Shown here: positions 1-9,905 of the stretch, piece by piece | Layout of the letters: each line of letters starts with the position of its first letter | Position numbering within the stretch: the stretch's first letter is position 1 | Assembly (NCBI GenBank): GCA_963754285.1 | Contig: CAVWFN010000008.1 | Span: 62,001 to 126,000 of the forward strand | DNA length: 64,000 nt | Source: RYN-133 sp963754285 | Lineage (GTDB): Bacteria; Actinomycetota; Actinomycetes; Mycobacteriales; Jatrophihabitantaceae | Direction of reading: 5' to 3' | Made by a program: the position numbers and the translations under genes | The notes under the pieces: model-generated | What the model saw: the letters and a program-made list of their open reading frames with translations, nothing else | Told to the model about the DNA's origin: nothing | Databases searched by the model: none

Positions 1-15
1 GCAATGGGAAGACCG

Positions 16-1222
16 GTGAACAATCTTCGCGCTACCCGATCTGGGTGAGGGCCTGACCGAGGCGGAGATCGTCGCCTGGCACGTCGGCGTCGGCGACGAG
101 GTCAAGGTCGACCAGGTCGTCGTCGAGGTCGAGACCGCCAAGGCGTCGGTCGAGGTGCCGATCCCCTATGCCGGCACGGTGTCGGCGCTGCACGGCAAGG
201 TCGGCGAATCGGTCGCCGTCGGTGCGCCGCTGATCTCGGTCGGTGCTGCTGCCGAGAGTTCCGAGTACAGCGGCAACGTGTTGATCGGCTACGGGACGTC
301 CGCCGGTCGAGGCCGCCGCTCCCGTCGCAGGTCACCGGCTGTGGCGGCTGAACCCACGATTTCGCATCCTGGCGCCACAACTGGTCGCATCGCCGTGGTG
401 TCGCCGCTCGTCCGCAAGTTGGCCCGTGACGGGCACCTCGACCTCGCGACGATCACGGGGACGGGTCCGAGCGGGCTGATCATGCGTCGCGATGTCGAGG
501 GTGCGCTGCAGACACCTCCGCCGGCCGTCGGGCCCGATGTGCAGCGCATCCCGATCCAGGGCGTGCGCAAGGCGATGGCAGACAAGTTGTCGACCTCGCG
601 CCGCGAGATCCCCGAAGCGACGGTGTGGGTCGACGTCGACGCCACCGACCTGCTCGCTGCGCGCGCTGCGATCAATGCCCGCCGTCCCGAAGAACCGGTG
701 AGCGTGCTCGCCCTGCTGTCGCGGTTCGTCATCGCCGGCCTGCAGCGTTACCCCGAGTTGAACGGCCGCATCGAGAACGGCGAGCTGGTGCTGCCGCGCG
801 CGGTCGGGCTCGGGTTCGCCGCCCAGACCGGGCGTGGTCTCGTGGTGCCAGTCGTGCACGACGCGCACGACCTCTCGATGCGTCAGCTCAGCGGCGAACT
901 CGCCCGGCTGACGAATCAGGCCCGCGACGGGAAGCTGACACCGGCCGAGACGAGCGGCGGCACGTTCACGGTCAACAACTACGGCGTGTTCGGTGTGGAC
1001 GGTTCTGCGGCGATCATCAACCACCCCGAGGTGGCGATCGTGGGCATCGGCCGGATCATCGACCGTCCCTGGGTCGTCGACGGCGAACTGGCGGTGCGCA
1101 AGGTGACCGAGCTGACGCTGGCCTTCGACCACCGGGCCTGTGACGGCGGCACGGCAGGCGGGTTCCTGCGCTTCGTCGCCGACTGCGTCGAGTCGCCGAT
1201 CTCGCTGCTGGCCGACCTCTAA
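16..1222 (+). CDS. Dihydrolipoamide acyltransferase (E2) of a 2-oxoacid dehydrogenase complex, frameshifted at the start
   Basis: Transfers acyl groups from lipoyl-lysine to CoA in a pyruvate or branched-chain 2-oxoacid dehydrogenase complex. About 401 residues: lipoyl domain at 5-75 with the lipoylated lysine in VETAKASV (about residue 42), a peripheral-subunit-binding domain near 125-160 (VSPLVRKLARDG), and the acyltransferase domain ending in the catalytic DHRACDGG near 370. The lipoyl frame begins right after a TGA at 17-19. The GTG at 16, preceded by GGGAAG, would give MTIFALPDLGEG if one extra A near 19-20 is removed, so a single-base insertion is inferred. E1 and E3 genes are not visible; E1 probably lies upstream. 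Substrate (pyruvate or branched-chain) cannot be decided from this subunit. Confidence 0.88.
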
Positions 1223-1253
1223 CGCGATGGCGGCCGTCAGCGGGAGCTGATTG

Positions 1254-1361
1254 CTAGTTCCAGAGCTGGATGGCGAAGACGATCACGCCGAGGCCGGTGG
1301 CGATCAGGGCGAGGCCGAGATCGTGGGCCGGCGTCCGGAACCAGTTCACGAGGTTCGTCAT
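1254..1361 (-). CDS. Small single-pass membrane protein, 35 aa
   Basis: A 35-codon ORF starting MTNLVNWFRTP, followed by one hydrophobic segment (about residues 14-32) and ending IQLWN. It sits in the gap between the E2 gene and the SARP regulator, on the opposite strand to both. The start is 23 bp from the TCTAG inverted repeat at 1384-1400, so it may share a divergent control region with the regulator. I recognise no family. Its length and single membrane span are seen directly; that it is expressed is inference. Confidence 0.45.
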   Translation of the reverse strand: MTNLVNWFRTPAHDLGLALIATGLGVIVFAIQLWN

Positions 1362-1383
1362 GGTTCGAGCATACCCTAGTTTG

Positions 1384-1400
1384 TCTAGCGTCGCACTAGA
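1384..1400. promoter_or_regulatory. Inverted repeat TCTAG-N7-CTAGA in divergent promoter region
   Basis: Perfect 5-bp arms with a 7-bp spacer, immediately before the ATG of the SARP regulator at 1404. Three CTAG tetramers occur within about 23 bp (1376-1399), which is unusual in high-GC DNA. It could be an operator for the regulator or the small membrane gene. No binding protein can be named. Confidence 0.4.
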
Positions 1401-1403
1401 TAA

Positions 1404-4345
1404 ATGCTGTCCCCTTATCGTGTGGACGTGCGCGTCAGCCTGCTCGGTCCGATGGAAGTCGCTGACGCCAACAAGCAGATGACGCTGGGTGGCCCGAAGC
1501 AGCGTTCAGTACTCGCGATGCTCGCCCTTTCGGCGAATCGCGTGGTCGCCAGTGAACGCCTGGTCGCTGGCATCTGGGGTGACGACGCAGGCGAGAAGAA
1601 CCTCGGCACGCTGCAGGTGTACATATCCACGCTGCGGCGCGCCCTGAAGGACGCGACCGGCCTGGTCATCGTGAGCCGCAGGCCGGGCTACCTGCTCGAA
1701 GTCGATCCCGATGTGGTTGACGTGCACCGATTCGACACTCTGGTCACACGCGGTCGTGGCCAACTCGCCGCAGACCGTCCGCAGGACGCGACCGACTCGT
1801 TGCATACAGCGTTGGCACTGTGGCGCGGCCCAGCCCTCGCCGATCTGCGGGACGAACCGTTCGCCGAGCCGGAGGCCGTGCGCCTCGACCAGGCATACCT
1901 CGCGGCTCTCGAAGAACGCGTGGAGTGCGACCTGGCCCTCGGCCGGCACCACCAACTCGTCGGCGAGCTCGAGACACTCGTCGGGGCCAACCCGCTCCGG
2001 GAGCGCATGTGGGGCCAGCTGATGGTCGCGCTGTATCGCAGCGACCGGCAGGCCGATGCGATCGCCACCTACGCCCGCGCGCGAGCGATTCTCGCCGAAG
2101 AACTCGGCATCGACCCGGGCCCCGCGCTGCGCGAACTGGAGCGCGCGGTGCTCGCCCAAGACCTCGACGTGGTCGCTCCGGCAGTTCGGGCAACGAGCGC
2201 GCCGGTCGTCGTGCGAGTCCCTCGTCCGACCGGCCGCCTCATCGGACGAGACGCGGAACTCGATGCGCTCACCGAACGGCTCGCCGACCCGGACGAACGC
2301 CTCGTCACGCTCACCGGGCCGGGCGGCAGCGGCAAGACGCGCCTGGCCCTCGCGCTCGCCGACCGCTGCGCCGGCCGGTTCCCCGGCGGCGTCTACTTTG
2401 TCGACCTCTCCCCGATCACGGACGCCGGTTTGATGCGGTCCGAGATCGCGAGCGAGATCGGCAGCGCCGACGACTCGATCGAGGCACTCGCCGAGTGCCT
2501 GCGTGATCGCGATGCGCTGATCGTCCTCGACAACGTCGAACAACTGCTTAGGGCCTCCGGCGACATCGCGGCACTGCTCCGGACCACGTCGCGATTGCGC
2601 GTTGTGGTCACGAGCCGGATCCCACTGCGGATCGGCGGCGAGTCGGAGCACCTGGTGACCGGGCTGGCGGTGCCGGTAGCCGGTTCCGATGTGGCGAGTG
2701 TCGCCGCATCGCCTGCGGTGCAGCTGTTCGTCTCGCGCGCGAAGGCGATCCGGCGCGACTTGTCCTGCGTGCCGAGAATGCCGCAGACCTCACCGAGATC
2801 TGCCGGCGGCTCGACGGCCTGCCGCTCGCCATCGAACTCGCCGCTGCGCGGCTGCGGCTGCTCTCACCCAAGTCGGTGCGGGAACGACTGGACGCAAGCC
2901 TGAGCCTGTTGACCAGTGGCCATCGGGACGCCCCCGAACGCCAACGCACGCTGCGAGCAACGATCCGCTGGAGCGTCGACCTGCTCGACGAACCCGAGCG
3001 CCGCACCCTCGCCCGGCTCGGGCTCTTCGGCGGCTCTTTCGACCTCGACTCAGCTCTGGCGGTGTGCGGCATCGACACCGAGGCAGCGCTCGAACAGCTT
3101 GTGAGCTGCAGCCTGGTGCGCAGCGATGACGACCGGTTCCGGCTACCGGACGCGGTGCGCCAGTTCGTCACGGAGGAACTCGGCGATCTCGCCGGGTCGT
3201 CGATCGAGCCGTTCATAGCGCACTTCGTAGGCAGCGCGGAAGCCGCCCGTGCACAAGCCGACGGCCCGGGCGCGATCGAAGCCGCCGACGCGGTGGAGGT
3301 CGACCTGCACAACTTCTACGCGGCGATCCGGCTCGCTCTGGCGCGTGGCGACGCGATGTCCGCGACCCGGATCGCGGTGTCGCTTGCGCCGTCGTGGCCG
3401 ATGCTCGGTCGCATCGTCGAGGGCCGGGCGCATCTTGACGCGGTACTGGCGAGCGCACCGAACGGCTCGCTGGGCGCGATCGCGCGGGCCGCGGCCGGGC
3501 GGCTCGCCTATCAACACGGCGACCCCCTCGAGGCGCTCCGACTGTTCGACCTCGCCGACGCCGAGGCCGGCGTACTCGATGAGACCGAAGCGGCGTTGAC
3601 GCGCTCCTTTCGAGCGGCGATCGCGCTCGGACGCGGCGACGTGGAGGCCGGACGCACGTCCGCCGAGCGTGAGCTCGAGCTGGCCGGCACTCGACGCTGG
3701 TACGCACCGCAGGTCGTCGCGCTGTCGGTGCTCGCGATCGCCGCGGCCATGGACGGCGACTTCGCGACGGAGCGCACGGTGTACGAACGACGGCTCGAAC
3801 TCGCGCGGCGGCACGGTGACCGCGTCCGCATCGCCGACACACTGACGACACTCGCCGAGATCGCCTTCGACGACGGCGACTACGTGAAGGCGACGAGCCT
3901 GGCACGAGAGGCCATGACACTGAGCGATCGCATCATCCGTCCGGAATCACGTGATGCGTTGATCATGCTCGCGCGGATTGCTGTCGCCGAGCGCGCTCCC
4001 GAACGCGCCCGGGGGCTTCTCGCCGAGGCGCTGACCCGTGCCGTCGACATCGGGCAGCCGGCAGCGCTCGCACTCTGCATCCGCGTGCACGCCGCAGCCA
4101 TGGTCGTGTCGGGCGACCTCGTCCGCGCGGCCCGCCTGTTCGGAGCCGGGACCGCGATGCAGCCGGCGTCCGTCCCGTTCAACCCGGCGACCGAACAGGA
4201 CCTGGCAGCACGCCGCGAGGAGTGCCGCGGCCTGCTCGGCGAGACGGTGTTCGCGCGCGAGTCCGAGGTCGGGGCCGGCCTGACCGCGACGGAGATCATC
4301 GCGCTCGCCGCCGATCCCGGCGAGCAGCGACAGGTCGCGTCGTGA
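1404..4345 (+). CDS. AfsR/SARP-family transcriptional regulator with NB-ARC-type ATPase, one frameshift
   Basis: Large signal-integrating activator of the AfsR type, about 980 residues. Order: OmpR-like winged helix (about 10-95), bacterial transcriptional activation domain (about 100-245), STAND ATPase with Walker A GPGGSGKTR near 305 and Walker B ALIVLDNVE, then LDGLPLAIELAAARL and a helical TPR-like C-terminus. The reading frame changes near 2763. Before it the frame encodes the ATPase, and after it the motif LRAENAADLTEICRRLDG continues in another frame. Restoring one C in gacttgtcc joins them as RRDFVLRAENA. ATG 1404 is used; GTG 1422 is an alternative. Targets are unknown. Its stop abuts the stop of the convergent secreted-protein gene. 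Confidence 0.85.
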
Positions 4346-5752
4346 CTAGATGACCACCCAGCGGCTGTTCTGCTGCGTGCGCACTACGAGGTGCACCACC
4401 CCGGCCGACAGATAGCTCGCGCCGGCGAGGCTGTGGCCGTTCGAGGTGCGGCGCATGTCGAGGCACGATTTCGCATTGTTGCGAGGTTTGCCGTTGGCCA
4501 GGCAGCGCGGGATCTGGTGGAAGGTGTTGGTGTCAGACCGCTACGAGCTTCACATTGCGCCAGTTGGAACTCGTCAGGCGCCCGCCGGTCGAGCTGAGCA
4601 GGAAATTGAACGTGAATCGCATCGGATGCGCGGCAGTCGCCGTTGCACCGGGCGTGGTCACCGAGACCGATTGGCCGACGGCGTTGGGGACCTGGCTAGG
4701 CGCTGCCTTCTGCGCGATCGTGACCTTCGCAGAGGCCGGCGAAGCGGCCGGCACCGCGACGGTCGTCGTCTGGACGTGTGCGGAGTTGGTCGTCTGTTGA
4801 CCACACGGTGTATCGGACGGGCAGGCGCCGGTGCCGTAGGTCCGTCCCGGTCGGACGGTGGCGGTCGGCACCGCCGCGCCACCGATGACGAGCGTGCCAG
4901 TGTGCACTTGGACAGAACTGCCGCCTTGCGGATGTACTTGAGGCCGATGACGCTCGTCCCGTGCCGGCGGTCTTGGCCAGCACGCCGTAATTGACCAACC
5001 AGGGAAATGCCGGTTTCGCTTTGGTGAAACCCTCGTAGAGCCCGCGATCGTTCGCGATGTTGAGGTGGCCTCGGTCTGATGACCGACGTACCCCAGTCGG
5101 CCGCGATGTAGCCGTTGCCGACCAGCCTTATCGTGCCGGAGTTGTCGATCACGTAGCGGTCAGTGAGATTCGTCGGACCAGTCACGGTCAAGCGTCGCGC
5201 CGTGCTCGATCGCCAACGTGCCGGTGGCCGCGCCGGTACAGTGTGTTGAACTCGTCGCACTTTCGGGTCGCGAGGGCTGTTGCCCCGTTGGGCGAAGCGA
5301 CATGAACAGTGCCGAAGACGTCGAGGGTTCCCGTGCCGCCGAGGCTTCCCGAGTCGTCGGTGATGGCACTCCCCGGGCGCACGATGGACGGCCGCGATGT
5401 GCCGTTGAGGAACAGGAAACGGCCGTGATCGATGATCACGTGCGACCCGCTGCCGACATAGATGGCAGCGAGGCCGACCTCTTCCGCGAGCCGGGGCGTT
5501 GACGAGGCTGACTGTCGCGCCGTTGTTGATGCACGCGTAGTCGGTGTGGGCTGTGCTGTTGTTCTTGCCCGGTACCGAGCCTTCCTGCCAGTGGCTGGTC
5601 TGGTACCAGTGTCCGTTGCCGCCCGTCCAGTGGAAGGTGTGCGGACCGGTGAACGGACACGCGGCGGCTTGGGCCGCGGTTGCCGGTGCGACGACGACGG
5701 CAGCGGCCACCAGGGCGACGGTGACCGTGCGTGGGACGAGATGATTGAGCAT
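4346..5752 (-). pseudogene. Secreted, probably repetitive beta-rich surface protein, broken by about seven frameshifts
   Basis: Starts MLNHLVPRTVTVALVAAA with a clear Sec signal peptide ending near ATAAQA. Continuous protein can be followed to the TAG at 4346-4348 only by switching frame near 5495, 5240, 5190, 5080, 4970, 4930 and 4535. The joined product (about 465 aa) has WTGGNGHWYQTSHW early, then segments such as AIYVGSGSHVIIDHGRF, LTVTGPTNLTDRYVIDNSG and VQVHTGTLVIGGAAVP, which resemble parallel beta-helix rungs. The tail has several cysteines (CPSDTPC, CLANGK, CLDM). Either a decayed gene or a run of sequence errors; shift density matches the 47-51 kb stretch. Family not recognised. Confidence 0.55.
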
Positions 5753-5833
5753 CGCACTTCCCTCCCGGAAGACATCGCAGATGCTAGGCGAAGTCAGCCG
5801 TGCCGTCGAGATCATCTCGAGCGCTTGTTGCGA

Positions 5834-5962
5834 CTAGGAGATGCAGCACTGGGCGGTGACGATGGCGGCGATGGCCAGTACGACGACGACGATGACGAGT
5901 GCGATCACGGCTGCGCCGATGACGTCGACGCCGACCTTGGCCCGGTTCGTGGTGTCCGACAT
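5834..5962 (-). CDS. Small hydrophobic protein ending in CCIS, 42 aa
   Basis: Starts at ATG 5962 behind a strong ribosome-binding site (gaggagggcacatc). Sequence: a polar N-terminus MSDTTNRAKVGVDVIG, then a long run of A, I, L and V forming one membrane span, then TAQCCIS. The vicinal cysteine pair at the C-terminus is unusual. It lies downstream of the Tad pilus genes, on the same strand, but 149 bp beyond the next membrane gene. It could be a pilin-like or accessory membrane peptide; no family recognised. Confidence 0.6.
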   Translation of the reverse strand: MSDTTNRAKVGVDVIGAAVIALVIVVVVLAIAAIVTAQCCIS

Positions 5963-6110
5963 GATGTGCCCTCCTCGATGCTGTGTTTTCGATCGGGGCA
6001 AACCTCTGGCGTGACGCTGAAAGCGATCTTCAGGTCGACACCGCACTCGCTTAAGACGGTCTTTCAGAGCCGATCATTGGCGTGATTCGGACGAAGCGAC
6101 CAGATCGTCG

Positions 6111-6503
6111 TCATTGCCGTAGGTGGTGCGGTGGGACGAATCCTCGCTTTATCCGGATTCGAGCATCCAAGGCGTACCAGAGCGTGACCAGCAGGAATGC
6201 GACGGCGACAGCAAGAGCCGCGATGCCGAGCCCGCGCGGGATCAGAGCCCGGCCCACATCGAGATCGATCAACGCAAAGATCAGGGCGACAAAGTCGGCC
6301 AGTGCCGAGATGCCGGACGCGAGAGCGGCCTTCAGGATCGGCTGAATCCGAAACCGCTCACCGATCTGGACGCGCACCGGTGCGTCGGCGACGCCCTCAT
6401 CAACCGCCAGATCGAAGGCCTGTCCGATCGCGACGACGCTCGAGACGAGCAGCACCGGCGCAGCGGTACCGACGACGATCCAGAACTCCTTGTTGTCGGA
6501 CAT
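6111..6503 (-). CDS. Membrane protein of unknown function, 130 aa
   Basis: Starts MSDNKEFWIVVGTAAP. Hydrophobic segments fall near residues 8-28, 60-82 and 88-110, so about three membrane spans, with a basic C-terminus (RIRIKRGFVPPHHLRQ). It follows the last tad gene by 54 bp on the same strand and may be co-transcribed with the pilus operon. No motif was found that gives a function. Confidence 0.6.
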   Translation of the reverse strand: MSDNKEFWIVVGTAAPVLLVSSVVAIGQAFDLAVDEGVADAPVRVQIGERFRIQPILKAALASGISALADFVALIFALIDLDVGRALIPRGLGIAALAVAVAFLLVTLWYALDARIRIKRGFVPPHHLRQ

Positions 6504-6557
6504 GAGTCCGAAGCGTGCCTGATGCCGGGCAATGCGTCCAACCGTGTGCCGAGCAGC

Positions 6558-6986
6558 TCACGAGAGCGGTGCTCGAGCGCTGGAGGTCGCCACGTGGCGC
6601 ACGCCGTCGCCCTTGCCGAACATCGCACCGAAGGCGATCGGTTGGGTCTCCTCACACCGCAATGAGAGCGTTCGGCGGTCGGTCGAGAGCTGCGCGCTGA
6701 TGTGGACGGCGCGGCGCGCGGGATCGCGGGCGACATAGGCCGACACGGCACCGGCCACATCACCGAACTGCAGCGCGTGCTCGCCTCCGAGCGCGCCGCC
6801 ACGTCCGAGATCGACACCGCTTGCGGCAGCCGCCGTCGCCGCGCCGTCGCAGATGTCCTGCAGATCGCGCTGTTGGACGAAAGCATCGCCTGCCGCGATC
6901 GAACCGGCGACCATGAGCAACGCGATCAGGAAGAACCCGAGAATGAGCGGCAGCGTCGAGCCGGCATCGTCACGTTTCGTCGTCAC
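6558..6986 (-). CDS. Pilus-assembly TadG-like protein (Rv3654c type)
   Basis: About 142 residues. Start GTG 6986 overlaps the TGA of the preceding tadE-like gene in a GTGA, so translation is coupled. A short basic-acidic leader (MTTKRDDAGS) is followed by one membrane span (LPLILGFFLIALLMVAGSIA) and by QQRDLQDICDGAATAAAA, the pattern of actinobacterial TadE/TadG minor pseudopilins, where the conserved D-rich leader precedes the span. The remainder is an extracytoplasmic domain with two cysteines. Probably a minor pilin or assembly factor of the Flp pilus encoded upstream. Confidence 0.7.
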   Translation of the reverse strand: MTTKRDDAGSTLPLILGFFLIALLMVAGSIAAGDAFVQQRDLQDICDGAATAAAASGVDLGRGGALGGEHALQFGDVAGAVSAYVARDPARRAVHISAQLSTDRRTLSLRCEETQPIAFGAMFGKGDGVRHVATSSARAPLS

Positions 6987-7435
6987 GACACGACTCGGTA
7001 GTCGTCGACATGCACGACGTATTCCCCCACCGTCGTGATGCCCTTGCCCGAAAGGAATCGCGGGACGCCCGGGATCTCGACCGTGCGGATCACGCACACC
7101 GTGAACTCCGCGCCGGCCGACAGCACCGGCGTCATCGTCGCCGTCCCCGTGCACGATGCGCCGGCGGGCACGTAGTGCACGTCGACGTCGTCGGCCAGTC
7201 CCTGGTCGTGCAAGGCGATCCGCACAGCGGCGCGTGCTCGTGGCAACGCTTGAGCGGCGTGATCGGCCGTCGCGAACGCCCGCCCGGCCTCGCGTGCCGC
7301 CTGTGACACCGCAAGCTCGCTGCGCTGCACGGTCGCGACCGACACGATCAGGTAGACCAGCGGCACCATCACGATGACGGCCACGAAAATGAACTCGATC
7401 AGCGCCGACCCGGCGTCGTCGTCGCCTCGTTTCAC
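6983..7435 (-). CDS. TadE-family minor pseudopilin
   Basis: 150 residues from GTG 7435, which overlaps the TGA of the gene before it (GTGA). N-terminus MKRGDDDAGSALIEFIFV has the TadE signature: a short charged leader, G-S-A-L-I-E-F, then a membrane span. A C-terminal extracytoplasmic part contains a cysteine pair (ASCTGTA, FTVCVIR). Longer upstream extension of the open frame is shadow sequence of the neighbouring genes. It acts at the membrane in Flp pilus assembly or as a minor pilin. Confidence 0.78.
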   Translation of the reverse strand: MKRGDDDAGSALIEFIFVAVIVMVPLVYLIVSVATVQRSELAVSQAAREAGRAFATADHAAQALPRARAAVRIALHDQGLADDVDVHYVPAGASCTGTATMTPVLSAGAEFTVCVIRTVEIPGVPRFLSGKGITTVGEYVVHVDDYRVVS

Positions 7436-7821
7436 GGGGTCGTCTCTTTCAACGCGGACGAGCGCAGATCGATGTGCAACGGAATGTCGACGGGCGCGAG
7501 CAGGGCCTTGACCGTCCCGGTACAGCGCACGGTCGTCACGGGCAGTTGCGTCTGCGCGTCGACACCCGGCCCGCTCGTGCACGTGATGTCCGACGCGCCG
7601 AGACCGTCCTTGATCAACTGCTCGGCACGGGTCGCGCCGGCCCCCGGCGATACCCCGGCCGCGGCGGCATAGCGGGCCGCATCGGCAGCGCTCGCGGCGA
7701 CGATGTTGCGCGCGTAGAAGTAGACCGCGACCTGCAGCACGCCGAACAGCAACAGGATCAGCAGCACCGAGATGAGAACGAACTCGACGACGGCCGCACC
7801 GTCGTCGCGCTCCCGAGCCAT
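7432..7821 (-). CDS. TadE-family protein
   Basis: 129 residues from ATG 7821. N-terminus MARERDDGAAVVEFVLIS carries the TadE motif (G-A-A-V-V-E-F) followed by a membrane span to about residue 32, then AARYAAAAGV and a soluble domain with two cysteines (ITCTSG, VRCTGT). It lies directly after the flp-like gene with no gap and overlaps the next gene by 4 bp. This is the second of three related minor-pilin genes in tandem. Confidence 0.82.
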   Translation of the reverse strand: MARERDDGAAVVEFVLISVLLILLLFGVLQVAVYFYARNIVAASAADAARYAAAAGVSPGAGATRAEQLIKDGLGASDITCTSGPGVDAQTQLPVTTVRCTGTVKALLAPVDIPLHIDLRSSALKETTP

Positions 7822-8016
7822 CTACTTGCTGCCGGTGACCGAATCGATCGCGCTGGTGATCGCGCTCTTGATCTGCGGCTCGAACACCGCGAGGATCGCC
7901 ACGACCAAGATCGCCGACATCACCGTCACCATCACCCAGCCCGGCACATCGCCGCGGTCGCGGTCGTCGCGCACTCGGTCGATCAGCGCGGCGAACCACA
8001 TCGTCAGAAACTGCAT
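7822..8016 (-). CDS. Flp-like major pilin candidate, 64 aa
   Basis: ATG 8016 follows GGGGGAAG at good spacing; the GTG at 8019 is too close to that site. The protein has a leader MQFLTMWFAALIDRVRDDRDRGDVPG, a hydrophobic segment WVMVTVMSAILVVAILAVFEP and a short tail SAIDSVTGSK. Size and position between tadC and tadE fit the Flp pilin, which is cleaved by a prepilin peptidase before assembly. No typical G/E(Y) cleavage motif is obvious, so its role as the main pilin subunit is inferred from context. No prepilin peptidase gene is in the window. Confidence 0.65.
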   Translation of the reverse strand: MQFLTMWFAALIDRVRDDRDRGDVPGWVMVTVMSAILVVAILAVFEPQIKSAITSAIDSVTGSK

Positions 8017-8046
8017 CACTTCCCCCTTGGGATCGATTACCAGCGA

Positions 8047-9056
8047 TCAATGAGCCAGCGACGTGAGCGTCAGGAGACCCGGATAGAGCGCGAACAGAAC
8101 AGTCACCGGCAAGATCAGGAACACCACCGGCAACATCATCGAGATCTCCTTGCGACCGCCGGCTTCGAGCAGCGCACGCTTGCCGATCTCGCGCACGTCG
8201 ACCGCTTGCGCGCGAAGCACGTCCGCGAGTGGGGTGCCACGCTCGAGCCCGACGACGATGCCCTGGATGAAGCGGGCGAACGGCTCGAGGGTCGTCCGCT
8301 CGGCGACACCGGTGAGCGCGGTGGTGAGCGGGACACCGGTGCGTGACTGTGCGACCGCGACGTCCAGATCGCGAGCGAGTTCGCCGCCGGTCAGTCGGCA
8401 GACGCGACGCAACGCATCAGGCGCGGCCTCACCGGCAACGACGGCCAGCGCGAGCAGATCGGCGAACACCGGGAACTCGGCGAGCATCAGCGCCTCGCGC
8501 CGCTCGAGCTGCCGAGTGAGGTACCAGTCGCGGCCGAGCACTCCGCCGACGAGGCCTGCGAGCGCGATCGCCGCGACGAGCACAGGATCGACTCCACCGC
8601 GCGCCCAGCCGGCGAGGCCGACGATCAGCCCGCTGCCCAGCATCGCCGACACACCCCAGACGACCTGTTCGATGCGGAAGTCCTCGACCGTCAGTCGACT
8701 GCCGAGCCCGTTGAGCCGGCGGCGAACAGACGTCGCACCGCCGACCGCCTTGTCGACGACGCCGACGAGTTCGCCGAGCACCGGCCCGAAGATGCGGCGA
8801 GCGACGACGAACGGTGTTGCAGTCGCCGAGGGCTGCGCGAGCAGTCGGGACGGTCGAGGGGTGTCACCGAGGTAGGGCGCGACCCGGTCGACGAGCCGGA
8901 TCGGCCGTAACGGCGGAGCCGCACGCACGGCGATGATCACGCCCGCCGCAGCAAGCGCACCCAGGATCGACCCGAGCAGCCACAGAGTCACGGCGCCACC
9001 GACGCCGGGCAGTATGACCCCGCGAAGCGCAGGTGAGCGTTCACTCCGGCTGTCAT
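8047..9056 (-). CDS. tadC: Type II secretion F-family protein TadC, frameshift near the start
   Basis: Inner-membrane platform protein of the Flp/Tad pilus. The T2SS-F domain covers the C-terminal half (LLALAVVAGEAAPDALRRVC, FARFIQGIVVGLERGTPLADVLR, KEISMMLPVVFLILPVTVLF). ATG 9056 overlaps the tadB stop (ATGA) but its frame closes early. One missing G in gcgggg near 9020 would join MTAGVNAHLRFAG to VILPGVGGAV and give about 336 residues. Without that repair the first in-frame start is GTG 8991 (314 aa). The coupled start is preferred because the other tad genes overlap in the same way. Confidence 0.85.
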
Positions 9057-9904
9057 TGCAGCACCCGCTGATCTTCAGGAAGCCTGCCGATCTGCAGCAT
9101 GACGCGATAAGCGACGACGCACACGACGGCACCGATCGCCAACAAGAACGTTCCGCCGGGCGAGTCGTACGCCTGCAATGTCTGTGACTGAGTGCCCAAC
9201 AACAGCAGGACGAGCCACGGCGCCGCGACGGCGAGCCTCGCGGCGTTCACGATCCAGCCCTGCCGGGTCTCCAGTTCCGACCGCGTGCGCGCATCGGAGC
9301 GAAGCAGTTCCGAGAGCGTGCGCAGCACCGTGCCGAGATCGCTGCCACCGACCTCACGCGCGACGCGCACCGTTTCGCAGATGCGGTCGCCGACCGGGTC
9401 GGCAAGCTCGTCCTTCAGCCGGTCGAGGCAATCCGCGAACCGACCGGTCGCGCGGTAGGCGGTGCCGAACCGCGTGAATGCCGGTCGCAGTTCGGCCGGG
9501 CCACGCTCACCCAGGGCGGAAAGCCCTTCGGGCAAAGACATTCCGGCGCGGACGGCCGAAGCCAGGTTGTCGACTGCCTCAGGCCACAACTCGCGCAACG
9601 CAAGCAGGCGGCGCCGGCGCATGCGGTGCAGCACCACGATCGGCAAGAAGAACGCGAACACACCGAAGAAGACGGCGACGACGACGGTCGCCGTCAACAA
9701 CAACACCGTGCCGGACGCGAGCAGCGCGCACAGCACCTGCGCTCCGAGCAGCTGCGCCGGGCCGACGCCCTCGACACCTGCCTGCCGCAACAGATCGACG
9801 CGAGCCGTGGTCAGCCGCGTCTGCCGGCGCCGAGGTGCGCGCGAGCCGCTGCGCCAGATCAGCAATACGCCCAACCCGAGCAGCAGTCCGATGAACGCGC
9901 CCAC
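9053..9904 (-). CDS. tadB: Type II secretion F-family protein TadB
   Basis: 283 residues from GTG 9904, two bases before the tadA stop. Starts MGAFIGLLLGLGVLLIW, two N-terminal membrane spans, then the T2SS-F domain (LASAVRAGMSLPEGLSALG, LGTVLRTLSELLRSDART) and two C-terminal spans. Partner of TadC in the inner-membrane platform for the Flp pilus. The frame remains open far upstream, but that region is the complement of tadA coding sequence. Confidence 0.88.
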   Translation of the reverse strand: MGAFIGLLLGLGVLLIWRSGSRAPRRRQTRLTTARVDLLRQAGVEGVGPAQLLGAQVLCALLASGTVLLLTATVVVAVFFGVFAFFLPIVVLHRMRRRRLLALRELWPEAVDNLASAVRAGMSLPEGLSALGERGPAELRPAFTRFGTAYRATGRFADCLDRLKDELADPVGDRICETVRVAREVGGSDLGTVLRTLSELLRSDARTRSELETRQGWIVNAARLAVAAPWLVLLLLGTQSQTLQAYDSPGGTFLLAIGAVVCVVAYRVMLQIGRLPEDQRVLQ

Positions 9905-9905
9905 G

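Noticed and set aside
6017..6067. CTGAAAG ... CTTTCAG inverted repeat, 37-bp spacer
   Set aside because: Arms are short for the spacer and no gene start is well placed.
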